Shown: one piece after another, positions 21,436 through 32,786 of the stretch
Position numbering within the stretch: position 1 is the first letter of the stretch
How the letters are laid out: each line of letters opens with the position of its first letter
DNA from: Zygnema cylindricum
Lineage: Eukaryota > Streptophyta > Zygnematophyceae > Zygnematales > Zygnemataceae
Assembly (NCBI GenBank): GCA_037447655.1
Contig: JBBHKE010001776.1
Location: 141,086 to 194,653, forward strand
DNA length: 53,568 nucleotides
Reading direction: 5' to 3'
The notes under the pieces: generated by a model
Told to the model about the DNA's origin: nothing
The model's database searches: none
Seen by the model: the letters and a program-made list of their open reading frames with translations, nothing else
Position numbers and translations under genes: made by a program

Positions 21436-21849
21436 ATCTCATGTTTCGTTAATGAGCCGTTTTAGTTTAGCACGAATCCGACTAAACTCTATGAGGAGTT
21501 ACCTTCAATCTTGCTTGTTGAATGGGATTCGGAGAGGTTGTAATTTGCGAAGCTTGTGGTGTCGATAACTTCTCCACTGGTAAAGGTTGAATGGTTGATG
21601 TTCCACTGGGAATGACGGAAGTCTGAACAGGAATGGAAATTAGCGTGGATGAAGAAGGCTCATGTTCTCTAGCTAAAGTACCTGGTGTTTGTGGAGACCC
21701 ACTTTCCAAATCTTCTTGATTGTTAAAAGGAATAGTGACAGTCTCTGGTTCTTCATACCAAGGGTCAAAATTATCTGTCACATCTGTAATACTTTCTTTC
21801 TCTTCATCTACAGTCACATCTCGGCTAATATGAACTCTTTGTGTAACTA

Positions 21850-22695
21850 GGCCATAAATTGTGTAAGCTTTTCTATTGATGTTAAACCTACAAAGACACA
21901 AATCCAACTTTTCTTGTCAAATTTCTTTCTATTTTGTGTTGGGATGTAAACAAAGGTTTTACTTCCAAAAACTTTAAAATGTTTAACATTTTGTTTAAAG
22001 CCTAACCAAGCTTCTTCAAGTATAATATCTTTCAGAGAAGTACTAGGAGAACAGTTTTTCAAATAAACTGCAGTAAGGATAGCTTTAGCCCATAGGTTTG
22101 GATTAAGTTTTGCACTATGTTCTAAACAACGTGCAATTTCAACCAAAGTTCGGTTAAGTATTTTTGATACTCCATTTTGCTGCGGACTATGAGCTACTGT
22201 AAATTCTTGTTGTATCCCTCAAGTTTTGCATTTTTCGTTAAAAGCATTGGAGGTATATTCCCCCCCATTATCCGACCTTAAAATCTGGATCCGCTCTCCT
22301 GCCTGATTTTCTAACATGGTTTTGAACTCTCTGAATTTCTCAAGGGCTTCTCCTTTGGATTTCATAAAATACACCCATACTTTTTTAGTGCACTCATCCG
22401 TAAACGTGATGAAAAATCTAGAACCTCCAGGACTTAAGGGGTGAGGACCGCTTAAGTCAGAATAAATAAGCATAAGCTTCCTTCTATTTTTGGGTTCATC
22501 ATCTTTATTAAAAGGAAGCCTTCTTTGCTTACTTTGAGTGCATACTTCACACACCTTAAGGTTGTCTTTAGCGTTGACGTCTTCAAGTCCTGTGACCATT
22601 TTCTTTTCAATGAGTCGTTTGAGATTGTGCTCTCCGAGATGCCCAAATCGTTGATGCCATAGGTCCAAAGTCTGTGCTTCTTTGGTGAAATCCAT
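21850..22695 (-). pseudogene. Copia 1 GAG-pre-integrase and integrase, broken
   Basis: The zinc-binding start (LWHQRFGHLGEHNLKRL ... CEVCTQSKQRRLPF) and the first two catalytic acids (YSDLSGPHP, LRSDNGGEYTSN) are present. The frame ends at a TGA near 22218. Homology resumes with HSPQQNGVSKILNRTL, where the catalytic Glu expected after NGV[AS] is Lys. The C-terminal part continues at 21847-22146. Confidence 0.8.
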
Positions 22696-23073
22696 CTATG
22701 CATCTTCATCATCAAAACGTAGAGCAAAAAGGTTCCCTTCCGGATATCCAAGAGCAATTAGCTTTCCCTCACTTCTAATTTCACAACGTTCGTTTTTATT
22801 TTTCTCAAATTTGACTTTTAGTCCACTCTTTACAACATGCATACCACTAAAAAGGTTATGCTTTAAACCTGGTAAGTATAAAACTTCTTTTAAATAGCCT
22901 TCATGGCTACTATTATCACAGTATAACTGTAACTTAACCTCGCCCATTAGACTGGTCTCTAGAATCTTATCATCCGCGAGTACAATCCGTCGAGGATTCT
23001 GTAATGCTGTGAGAGAAGAAAAAATAGACTTATTATTACACATATGATGAGATGCTCCAGAGTCTATAATCAC
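22696..23073 (-). pseudogene. Copia 1 aspartic protease region
   Basis: It begins MIIDSGASHHMCNNKSIF with the DSGA active-site triad typical of copia proteases, followed by the flap-side YCDNSSHEGYLKEVLYLPGL and a link to the GAG-pre-integrase domain. The frame is open for 125 codons. A CCHC knuckle (CYSCEKPGHKSSVC) lies just upstream, near 23170-23240. Confidence 0.75.
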
Positions 23074-23355
23074 TTTGATTTTCTGAGCATTAGACTATGA
23101 GAGGAAAGTTTAGTCTCATCTTGAATATTCATGGCAAATGATTGTTTGATCTGTTTGTTTTTGTCTTTGCTACGACAAACTGAAGACTTATGACCAGGTT
23201 TTTCACAACTGTAACAAACATTTTTTTTCTTAAAGTTTTCAGTCTCTTTCTTCTTGAGTCTACAATCAGCAGTCAGATGACTAGTTTTGCCACGTATAGC
23301 ACAAGTAGTTACTAACTAAGTACATTTTACTAACTGTTTGCCTTTAGTGTAAAGG

Positions 23356-23868
23356 TCACTCATTTTCCTCCTTTCTTTTAATTTCAACTTCTTCCTGAAT
23401 GAAATGCTGACATACTGCATCAAAGTCTACAGTAGGTTGACTTTTCAAAGTCGTGATCATCATTGCATGCTGTGATGGTAAAGACCTAAACAGTGTGAGG
23501 GTCAAATCATCACCATTCAGTGTTGTGCCGACTGCGGCTAACTGTAACTTAAGCTCTTTGAGTCTATTAATATAGGTTTCCATAGTATCTCCACTCTCCA
23601 TACTAAAGTCCAGCAATTTGTTCTTTAATTGCATAATATTGGACGGATTAGTACGCTTATGTACCATCTTTAGTTTATCCCACATAGCCTTAGGTATATC
23701 CAACTCAATCATGTGTAAAAGTTGACTGTCTTCCACTACTAGAAAAATAAATGTCTTTGCCTCTTCTTCCCTTCTATCATATCCTGCTGCCTTTTGGGCT
23801 TCAATAGGTTTTTGTTCAGTGCCTGCTACAATACCCAAGTAATTCCTTAATTTTAGAATGCGGGTCAT
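23356..23868 (-). pseudogene. Copia 1 gag (UBN2 type)
   Basis: This is a 170-codon open frame with the UBN2/Retrotran_gag family pattern (AKTFIFLVVEDSQLLHMIEL, AMWDKLKMVHKR, LLDFSMESGDTMETYINRLK, LTLFRSLPSQHAMMITTL). The family forms the particle that packages element RNA. The frame is intact over this part but is separated from the protease by a shift. Confidence 0.75.
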
Positions 23869-23944
23869 CTTAGCTTTCCATAGTCAATAATTATTACCAT
23901 CAAATTTTTGGAGTTCTGTAATTTTACCTAAAACTCTGATACTA

Positions 23945-24195
23945 TGTTGAGATTTAGAAAGAGTGGCCATAGGATCGTCCAATTACAAGACAAGAAGCTA
24001 AGGAAAACACTTCTCTTTATGAGATATCAAAGCTTAATTACTGAACAAGAAAGAAGATAGATTAATTACACGACAAAATAAGCGCTCAGTGCAAAAATAG
24101 CAGGGAAATAATAAAGATAATCATTTAGTAGATTAATGATTGATTTTCAATGTCCAACGTGACTTCATTTTATATATGTGAATGACGTAGGTACT
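23945..24195 (-). repeat. Copia 1 5' LTR, truncated
   Basis: It starts TGTTGAGATTTAG on the plus strand, directly next to the primer-binding site, and extends to 24195. There it is cut by an LTR of the copia 2 family. The outer end expected from the other LTR (AATCTTAACA) is missing. Confidence 0.6.
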
Positions 24196-24696
24196 TGATA
24201 GGATCTCACACAAAAATCAGAGTGCAAGACTACAGTGGAAGCATTCACATAATTCACACGAGAACAAACTGTCCACAAAAGCCAATATATTTCATAGACA
24301 TTTTCTCCCATAAAAGATTAACTTCATACTCCCTCTAAGCTGCAGTATATAGTACATTTATTATGACGTCACTACTTCAAACTACAAATCAACCCAAATC
24401 ATATAGTGCGCACTTAAGGCGTACAAGTCAAAACGTGTCAACAACGAAACACAAAGAACTGCCGGTACAACTCACACTTACAGTCAAAACCAACTAAAGA
24501 CAAAACGAACCTAAATACCGTGCACACCAAACGAAACATAAACTGGTCGTCGTCAAACTGAATCTCCGCCAAACCACAAAACTACAATCCACTACACAAC
24601 TAAATAAAACCACCCGGGACCACTAACTTAACGTAACGACAAATAAGCCAGCCGCGCGACAGACCGCGACGGCCGATTACAAACTTTGACTTATCA
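24196..24696 (-). repeat. Copia 2-family solo-like LTR, 501 bp
   Basis: It runs TGATAGGATCTCACAC ... AAACTTTGACTTATCA and matches the LTR at 32787-33346 with only scattered substitutions, but has a single copy of a ~59-bp internal unit that is doubled there. The flanks are GTACT and TAATT, so there is no 5-bp target duplication. The left flank is copia 1 LTR and the right flank is the 1.6-kb duplication. This looks like a recombination product, not a simple solo LTR. Confidence 0.8.
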
Positions 24697-24698
24697 TA

Positions 24699-26356
24699 AT
24701 TTCAAATTTGGGTGTAGTGCATTCAGTCATACCTTGCGGACATTGTTTGATTAAAACTAAGCTTAATGTCAAGGAAGGAAGAGTATGACCATTTTACTGT
24801 TTTTTCTCTTTGTGATCCATATAGTTCACGAGAATAATTATGATGACAATGATGTTTTCACGACTTGCTTGAAAACCTTCACGGGTGATGACGTGTTTGT
24901 GGATATTTTTGAGAATCTGCAAATCTGCGGTGTGTTCGCGCGTCAGTTTAAATCGGTCCACTTCGGTCATGTTTGTTCGGTTTAGTTGTTGAAATTTCCG
25001 TACTTTTTGTTTCGTTTGTGTGCGTAGTGTTTGCGGTACACCGTGTATCGCTATTAGTGTTAATGTTGTTTTCGTCTCTTTAAAACACAGTTTTTTCGTA
25101 CACACATGTCGGATTAAAGATCTGACGGTTGCGATTGAAATGTGCAATTCTCAACTTCCCATTGGCGGTCTCGATTTAAAATCGGACAAGTGTGTACGGA
25201 GAAAAGATGTTTTGAGTGGCGAATAAATTATTAACCCTAATAGCGATTCAAGGTTTACTGTACCGTGCTTTCTATCTGCGCACGGTGTTGGTTTAGTGAG
25301 GTGCCCTAGCGTATAAGTACCTTGGCTTGTCTTATTTGTTGGTTGGTTTTGTTGTGAAGTGTAAGTTGGAGCACTCTTTAGGTGTTGTGTTCCTTTTAAA
25401 CAGTAGGAGGTGATTTCAACACTAACTTAGGAACAACTTTGTATGAGTGAGAGTAAGTTTGAGAAAGGGCCGATTTGCGTTCTATGGTAATGATATTGTA
25501 AAACTGTATATGTTACGGTAAATGCTTACGCAGTTGTGATATTTTACCTATTCAAACATGATCGTGCTCAAAGATTTCATTGGTTAGCAAAGGTTCCACC
25601 TATTTGATTACCCACATGGAATGCAACAAGTTAATGTCAAATATGCTAAAAAATATCGCACAAATTTCGTCTTTTATTCTGTTTGAAGAGATTTCCTTAA
25701 TAGAGGTGTGTTTATGAAAACAAAAAGAGAGTTGAAGACATAAGAATAAGAACTGGATAAAATAAGTGAAACAAATAAAAGCAACGAGATGATTTATCAA
25801 TGCAAAAAGAGTGTCGCAAATTAATGATATTTTTGCAAAGATACAAAATTGTAGTCAATGAGAAGACCAAAACATCTAAAACCAGTACTATTAGTAGGAT
25901 TGTAAGTGCAACAATCACTAAGTAAAAAATGTGTTTTACAAAGCTAATTGGACGGGCAAAAAAAAGAATGAACTTGAAATAAAAGTAGAGGGATTAGGAT
26001 AGGTACGGGGGGTATAGGGAGAGGAAGAGTCTTGAAACGTGCAACACAGAGCAATGCCAAAATTGGTGTACAGGCTTGATTCCATTTAAGTCACATGAAC
26101 CAGAAATCACCGGGACCCAAACGTTGAATCAACGACACATCCCACAGAGTAGAGTATGTCTATTAGTGATATTTCATGTAGGCTCCTGACCGGTCAGTTA
26201 TAAGTCGTTAGATTGGAAGTAATAAGTGATTAGATAGGTAATCATAATCAAAAAGAGAGTGAGAATCTAAAGAAGCAATCAATAGGTAAGGCACACATAT
26301 GACATGAATTCATTTTGTAGCTGATTAAACTTTTTATCAAACGTTGGATTAATCGG
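24699..26356 (+). repeat. 1.6-kb dispersed duplication, copy 2
   Basis: Collinear with 15451-17083, with moderate divergence by substitutions and small indels. It contains the same internal MITE at 25037-25257. It is joined on the left to the solo-like LTR and on the right to a GA-rich tract and a gag fragment. Confidence 0.75.
25037..25257. mobile_element. MITE, TACACCGTG-family
   Basis: The left end is TACACCGTGTATCGCTATTA and the right end is TAATAGCGATTCAAGGTTTA. The inner arms TTTTTTCGTACACACATGTC and ACAAGTGTGTACGGAGAAAA pair. It is orthologous in position to 15789-16010. Confidence 0.75.
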
Positions 26357-26559
26357 CTTATCAAAGTTGTTTTCGAAGTAACACACATAGTGTTTCCACT
26401 ACAACTTCCATTGGGGCTTGATTGACTATGTAAGTTGAAAACATTTGTGTAGTCGATCTGCGTGGACGATTGTTGCAATCTATCTACCTACTTATTCATA
26501 TCTTACCCCTTGTAATTTGTCAATGGAAACTTTCCTATATTGCTTCATTTGGATCCGAC

Positions 26560-26734
26560 AATATCTAGAGTTGGAGAAAGAGAAAGGCAAAGATTGGGAG
26601 AGAGAGGGAAGAGACAAAAAGAGGGAGGAAGAGGGAGGGAGAGAGAGGGAGATCAAAGGAGAAAGAGAGCGGGAAGAAGAGAGAGAGAGAGGTGGAGATT
26701 GCAAAGTTAGGGAAAGAAAGAGGTAGAGAAAGAG
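26560..26734 (+). repeat. GA-rich simple-sequence tract
   Basis: GAGAGGGA-type polypurine tract, comparable to 17084-17372, at the edge of the 1.6-kb duplication. It is not coding. Confidence 0.75.
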
Positions 26735-27420
26735 GGCTCTTCATGTGCCCCCATCACCGATACTTGGGATAACATGATGTCTCCCAAGGAGCCATACAAA
26801 GAAGAAATATATTTCACTTTTATCGAAGCCGCAATTAGTCTTCAACCCCCACCAATTCTTTTGATTAAAATAAAGGTGTCCACGATACAATGTCCGATAA
26901 ACCGTTGCGAGCGCATTTGGTGAGGTTCATTCGCCAATTTAGATGAGAGGTCTTCCAGTGTTAATAGGATTTTGATGAACTAGCTCAAGGTGAACAATAT
27001 CGCAATCTGGACGAAGATGATTTCGAAGATGATGACGAGGGGTCGAAAAAAATAAAGGATGAGAAGTGGAAACATATACAATATGATGATTCCAATTTTG
27101 AAGAAGGTAATCAACGAGGAGCAGAGATGTTTTAGATGCACGGCAAGACCCACCGTTGTCTTTAACAGATCAAATTACCGGCTTTGTAAAATGTACATTC
27201 AAGCTTAACTTATATTGACGGGACTTTGGAAGGTAATATACAAGGAGGAGATCATGTCCATCAGAGATGCCAAGGCTTGGCGTTTGTGGAAGAGGAAAAA
27301 TCTTGCAGCCATTACAAAATTGACGAAAACTTGTTCAATGTTCGTGAATGATCACTTCCTCACGCACAACACTGCACACTGATGTTTGAAGGTGTTGGAG
27401 TTGATGATGTAGTGAATTGG
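26735..27420 (+). pseudogene. Copia gag fragment (+), duplicate of 9465-10125
   Basis: Collinear with the 5' part of the decayed + strand element: TCTTCATGTGCCCCCATCAC, CCACCAATTCTTTTGAT, GATGCACGGCAAGACC and AGATGCCAAGGCTTGGCG recur in order. The frames are broken. It ends abruptly at 27420, where a truncated LTR of the opposite-strand copia 2 begins. Confidence 0.7.
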
Positions 27421-27855
27421 TTATGACGTCACTACTTCAAACTACAAATCAACCCAAATCATATAGTGCGCACTTAAGGCGTACAAGTCAAATTGTGTCA
27501 ACAGCGAAACACAAAGAACTGCCGGTACAACTCACACGTACAGTCAAAGCTACATAAAAACAAATAGTACCTACATACCGTACACACCAAACGAAACATA
27601 ACCTGGTCGTAGTCAAACTAAATCTCCAAGAATCCAAGGTATGTACTAAACGACTTAATACTCCAATCCTGCTTGGACTACTAAACTTCACGTAAAGACA
27701 AATTAGGCAGCCGCGCTATTTGAAAATAATAATTATAATAATTATTATAAATATGATATGAAAAATAAACGGCTGACTACTACTTTGACTAAACAAGACA
27801 GACCAGTCGGTCGCGCGACAGACCGCGGCGGCCAATTACAAATTTTGACTTAACA
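27421..27855 (-). repeat. Copia 2 3' LTR, missing its first ~165 bp side
   Basis: It aligns with 24361-24696, so the segment equivalent to 24196-24360 is missing. It ends GACTTAACA beside the polypurine tract. It is clearly more divergent from the 32787-33346 LTR than the solo-like LTR is, and it carries an AT-rich insertion (near 27715-27770). It may not be the original partner of the right-hand LTR. Confidence 0.75.
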
Positions 27856-27899
27856 ATCTCCCTCTCAAACTTGTAATCATCACATCAACCCTAATTTAG

Positions 27900-28236
27900 G
27901 TCTCCCCCTCAAAAGTACATAATGAGCCGCGACTTTCGTCAACATATCCGCGGCTTCCTCCAATGTCGAAACTTACAAAAACTCAACTTCCTTTGCCGTG
28001 ACCGAATCGCGTACGAAGTGCCATTGAATCCTAATATGTTTTGTCCTTGTTTGAAAGACAGGATTCTTCATCAATGCCATCGAACTCATGTTGTCAAAAA
28101 ATATTTTCATGCAGCCAATAGCAATCTTCAATTCTCCAAGTAGTTCCTTAATCCAAATCGACGTTTTAGATGTGTGACACGCCGCCATGTATTTTGCTTC
28201 GGTTGAACTTAAAGCAACAGTTGGCTGGAGTCGCAA
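27900..28236 (-). pseudogene. Copia 2 RNase H C-terminal part
   Basis: It reads QPTVALSSTEAKYMAACHTS, IWIKELLGELKIAIGCMKIF and KHIRIQWHFVRDSV, the conserved C-terminal RNase H blocks of copia elements, including the Glu of SSTEAKY. It is separated from the RT frame only by the TGA described for the RT. It ends just before the polypurine tract. Confidence 0.8.
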
Positions 28237-28239
28237 ACT

Positions 28240-29387
28240 TCAAGAAACTGCCGCACTGCCAAAAACAAAAGCATATCCAGATGTTGACTTTCGTGTGTCA
28301 AAATCTCCACCCCAATCTGCGTCACAATGTCCCACGCACTCCAAAGATGCCCGTCCAGATCGAAACAATAAACCAATCTTGACCGTAGCAGCAAGGTAAT
28401 GAAATATCCTCTTCACGGCCTCCCAATGAATCTTTTTAGGAGCCTGACAAAATCGGCTCACGACAGAAACTGCGGCAGAAATATCCGGTCGCGTGGCTAC
28501 ACTTAAATACATTAAACTTCCAACGGCCTCACGATAGGGCACGTGGACAGTTTCCTCCTCCTCAAATTTGCGATATTGAAGTTTGGAATCTAGTGGTGTC
28601 AAAACCGGCTTAGAATCCAACATAGCAAATTTTGTTAGTACTTCTTTACAATATTGCGCTTGCGACAATTTAATATCCCCATTATCGTACCTCAAAACTT
28701 CCACCCCAAGAATATATCGTACGTTCCCCAAATCTGTGACTTTAAAATGTAGACTTAGGTACTCCTTCAATTCCGCGATTCGCGTCAACTTGTCACATAT
28801 CATCAAGAAATCATCCACGTAGACAGAAATATGATTTGATCCTCCCTCTCACCTTTTACGTAAAAGTCTGAAACTGTTCGTACAAATCCAAATTCGGTTA
28901 GGACTTTGTGTAATCTCAAATACCAAGTTCGCGGTGCCTGTTTTAGTCTGTACAAGGACTTTCGCAGCCGCCATACCTTCCCCTCCTTCGACACTACTCC
29001 TTCTAGAACTTTCATATAAACCTCCTCCTCAAAGTCACCATTTAAGAAAGCCGTCTCTACGTCCATTTGGTGAATGTGCTTCTTGCCGGCAACGATAATA
29101 GCAATAATCATCCTCAATGAATCAAACTTAACTACCGGTGCATATGTCTCCGTATAATCTATCCCCTCCCTTTGTTGACAGCCCTTGCAAACTAACCGAG
29201 CCTTATGTTTTACTACTTCCCCCGATGCACCAGTTTTTGTTTTGAAAATCCACTTCGCATCAATAGCCTTTTTACCTTGTGGTAGGCTTACCTCCTCAAA
29301 TGTTTGGTTGTTGATATTAGATTGAAGTTCTCGTTCCCATGTCGGTTTCCAATGCTTCTCCCAATCGCATGATTTTCGTGCTTCCAA
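28240..29387 (-). pseudogene. Copia 2 reverse transcriptase
   Basis: RVT_2-type polymerase. The first part (28803-29387) reads AIDAKWIFKTKTGASGEVVK, CKGCQQREGIDYTETYAPVV and IHQMDVETAFLNGDFEEEVY. The second part (28240-28818) begins at the intact YVDDFLMI box and runs through LGVEVLRYDNGDIKLSQAQY, VAVGSLMYLS-like sequence and CDADWGGDFDTRKSTSGYAF. The two parts are in different frames. Compared with copia 3, one T is missing from a short T run just before the YVDD codons. A TGG to TGA change then stops the second frame (VS* before SLRLQP). Confidence 0.85.
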
Positions 29388-29962
29388 ATACGATTGCGAA
29401 TCGCCCGGCTTGTTTTCACATAATGCTTGCTATAAAAGAAAATCATCCTCCCTCTCCGCCGAAATAAAATAATATGAATTCTCCACATTCCCTTTACCAT
29501 CAAAAGAGAGACGAGCCGGTTGCTTACCCCTATTTTCTCGCATACTCCTCCTCGGCTCAAATTATTTCTCCTCCCTTGCCGATTCCTCCTCAATAATATT
29601 CGGTTCACTTGATTTAGAAGACGAAGATTTCCTCGTGTCCGAAGACATTCTAGAATTTTCGCTTCGTGAATCCCCACCAATGTTACCAAAATTTACATTC
29701 TCCACAATTTTACCTTTCCCCCTTTTAACATTGGAGGTGGATTCTGGACAATTTCCGAATCCGAACCCTCAACGTCATTAAGATCACCGATTTCAAATTC
29801 TTCACGAAAGTCAAGATTATAATTTCGCTTAGCCGATTGAGAGATTGTGGATAATAAGTCTTCGTGAAAATCCACATTTCTCGATTCCTCAATGATATTT
29901 CGAATCGGATCATAAACTCGATAAAGTCTCCCTTTCTCACTATATCCAGCGAAATAGCCACT

Positions 29963-30739
29963 CTAACTTCTCGATGCAAACTTTCCCTTTCTCTTTTGTG
30001 CTTGAATATAAACCGACGCACGGCATCCCCAAATCCGAATGTGGTGTAGAGTAGGCTTTCGCCCATACCACAACTCATACGGATTTTTATCACCCGAAAC
30101 CGATGTAATTCGCCGATTGCAAATATAAATCGCCGTTAAAATTGCATCGCCCCACAAATTAATACTCCTCCCGGATCCGTGTACCATGGATCGTACCATT
30201 TCTTGGAGCGTACGGTTCTTTCTTTCCGCCACTCCATTGGATTTTGGTGAGTAAGATGCGGTATATTGGTGAGAAATTCCCCACTTTTTGCAATAAGGAT
30301 CAAAAGCAAGAAATTCACCTCCATTGTCCGATCTAATAGATTTTAATTTTCTCTCACATTGCCTTTCGGCCATCACATGCCACTCTTGAAAGCGTAAAAA
30401 TGCTTCAGATTTGTGTTTAAGTAATATTACCCATGTGAAGCGAGAGAAGTCGTCCACCACCACCATAATATATTTGTTTCCACCAATCGTCTCCAGTTTC
30501 ACGTCCCCACATAAATCTATATGCATTAGATCAAGCGGATGCCTAGATTGATGCATCGGATCCTTAGCCGGATGCGGCTTTCTAATTTGTCTCCCCTTAC
30601 TAAACCCCTCACATCCGTTAATTTTCTCTCCCCTCACCAAGTCTAATCCCCTAACGCTTCTATTTTTAATCATCCGTCGTAAACCCGTCTCTGATGTGTG
30701 ACACATTCGATGGTGCCACAAGGTTAGATCACCTTTCAA
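29963..30739 (-). pseudogene. Copia 2 integrase, frame intact
   Basis: A 258-codon open frame holds the GAG-pre-integrase zinc motif (LWHHRMCHTSETGLRRMI) and the DDE core: LMHIDLCGDV, SIRSDNGGEFLAF and PKSNGVAERKNRTLQEMV, all three acidic residues kept. This is the best-preserved domain of the element. In the family, integrase inserts the cDNA into chromosomes. Without a working RT, any use would have to be in trans. Confidence 0.85.
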
Positions 30740-30802
30740 TTCGGAAATTTACGAAATAATGCCATTAGAATTTGGTTGGGATTTCAGCCTACGCCATTTT
30801 AG

Positions 30803-31198
30803 TCAACTATGCATAAAATCCGTGACCTCTCCTTCACCTAGTTGTACACCATCAGATCGTACAATTTTTATTGTGGAATCTCCGTACGAAAGTACACTGT
30901 CGCCTGCTTGTTGAATCTGTGGTATACGTAAAAGGTTCACTAAACCTTCACGTAAGTACAAAACATTAGTTAACTGAGTTTGCGTAACTTTTTCTACCCC
31001 ATGTGAGTCCAAACTTGGTAAATCCAACCGTACAGTACCCACGGTACTTATCGAAATCACTTGTCCACTTGCGACAATGATTTGTTTTGGTACCGTGAGT
31101 TCGCGAAAATCGTCAAAGAATGAAGTGTTGGTACAAACGTGATTTGATGATCCTGAGTCAATAATCCACTCTTTTTCGTGTAACGTAGAACCTGCCAA
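30803..31198 (-). pseudogene. Copia 2 aspartic protease
   Basis: It carries the active-site segment KEWIIDSGSSNHVCTNTSFF followed by VPKQIIVASGQVISISTVGT and LTNVLYLREGLVNLLRIPQI, matching copia proteases that cleave the Gag-Pol polyprotein. It is open for 131 codons and in a different frame from the knuckle upstream. Confidence 0.8.
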
Positions 31199-31470
31199 AA
31201 GATCAAGCGACAGGTTAAGGGCGAAAAATATTTGCGCTTGTCGCCTCCCTCAAAGTAATCATCACCCATAAAGTGTCCTCCTCCTCTTCTATGGCGGCCT
31301 CCACGACCACCGCAGCCGCCAAGACGACCGCCACCGCGTCCACCGTATTGACCGCCGCCGTCTCCTCTACCGCCGCCGTTTCCTCTACCCCTGGCTCCTC
31401 CATTTTCAGCCTTTGAATAATATTGGGGGCTAATATCGCCCCATTTCCCGCAAAAATGGCATTGACGCTC

Positions 31471-32763
31471 CTAATCCGGGCAAGAAGCCGCCATGTGACC
31501 AAGTTTGCCGCACTGAAAGCAAGAAATATTGGTTACATCTGAATATCCGGGTTGGGAAGGAGATCTCCTAGCCCTTTCGTGTCCTCTTCCCCCTCTTCCT
31601 CTCGGATTTCCACCTTTTCTACCTCTTCTTCCCCAAAGAAAATTGAGATCGGGCATTTCTGGTTTCGTCGCATTGAGGGAACCGGTCGGTTGGGGTCCCT
31701 TCGATGAACTCGGACGATTTGCCTTGGTGGATTTGAGGAAAGTGATAATCGACTCCAAAGTATTTGAATCCCTCGATAAAAGAATGTCTCTTAGATGTAT
31801 CATTTTCTCCGGTAAGGCATGGTTGAAGACCGGTGCCTTATCACTCACATTGATGAACTTCTCCGAGTTTGCGAGTTGCTCGATAATATGTTGAATCTCT
31901 TCGCGGCTTCATCAATCGACTCACTCGACTTAACCTTAAAGGAGGTATAATCGGTATAAATGTGTTGCCCCTTATTTTGAAGACTATTTTTGAAGTGATT
32001 CTTAAGAGCCACCTAACAATCATGGACAAATCTTCGGGTAAGAAATAGATCATGTATAGAAGTACTATATGATTGAAATAAACCACCGATAACATAAAGA
32101 TTTTTCTTCGTCCACACACGATGAGCTCTCCGATCCGAGTTGGGCATCTTGTCCACCCCTTTTACCACCTTCCAAAGCCGTTTGAATTTAAATTGACCTT
32201 TGATATATTTCTTCCACGATTGATAATTTGTCCCATTGAAGATGACAATCTTGCCGGACATAGATTCAACCGGTTTGTCCCCTTCACTCCAATCGTCAAG
32301 ATCGGAATCATCATCGATGGGAAGTTTTCCCTTTCGAAATCAATTCCCTCGTCTCCACCTCATCTCCTTCACCTCTTTCCGTATCGCCGATGCTTTGATC
32401 CGGAATCGGATCTCCGAATAATGGAGATATAGTAACACGGTTTTCCTCAGAGATTCGCTGATCCACATAACGGAAAAGACCATCCATCAGTTTTTGGAGA
32501 CGATCCCCCATCGCGTCATCTTCCTCCTTTTTCCCCTCATTCTCCTCTATTTGACCGACCGGATCGATCGGAACGGTCTCCTCAAAAATTTTGCCAGTGA
32601 AAGCAAATGGAGTTTCTACTTCCGGATCCGAAGATGATTCGGATGGATTAGGAGGATCCGGATCCGGAGGTTGCGGAAATATAGGAGAAGCCATCAAAGG
32701 AGAAGGGGTATTTTTCTTCTTTCTCCCCATGGCGGCCAAACTAGCCACCCTTCTACACCTCAA
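31471..32763 (-). pseudogene. Copia 2 gag with CCHC knuckle
   Basis: The N-terminal frame (32311-32763) has a proline/acidic start (MGRKKKNTPSPLMASPIFPQ). The next frame (32013-32261) has the gag entry motif KIVIFNGTNYQSWKKYIKGQ. The C-terminal frame (31471-31848) ends in the zinc knuckle CFQCGKLGHMAASC. Frame changes at ~32290 and ~31850-32010 show decay. A Gly/Val-rich tail lies at 31215-31502. Confidence 0.75.
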
Positions 32764-32786
32764 AGAACACAGGCTATGATACCACT

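Larger units (their letters stand above)
19714..23944 (-). mobile_element. Ty1/copia retrotransposon 1, internal region, decayed
   Basis: The minus-strand polyprotein is in copia order: gag (23356-23868), CCHC knuckle (~23170-23240), protease (22696-23073), integrase (~21850-22695), reverse transcriptase (20600-21435) and RNase H (19850-20400). The primer-binding site is TAGTATCAGAGT (23944-23933 on minus), close to the initiator-tRNA-Met type. The polypurine tract AGAGAGGGGG lies at 19723-19714. Several frames are broken and two catalytic residues are changed, so it is not autonomous. Confidence 0.85.
27856..32786 (-). mobile_element. Ty1/copia retrotransposon 2, near-complete internal region
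   Basis: This holds the full minus-strand set. The primer-binding site TGGTATCATAGCC (32784-32772) is complementary to an initiator tRNA-Met-like end and lies 2 nt from the LTR. Then come gag with a CCHC knuckle (31471-32763), protease (30803-31198), integrase (29963-30739), reverse transcriptase (28240-29387), RNase H (27900-28240) and a polypurine tract (CAAGTTTGAGAGGGAGAT) at 27873-27856. It is inactivated by a one-base deletion before the RT YVDD box, a nonsense codon in RNase H and shifts in gag. Confidence 0.9.

Noticed and set aside
24196-24696. Reading this LTR as a classical solo LTR
   Set aside because: The 5-bp flanks differ (GTACT versus TAATT) and the two sides come from different repeats.
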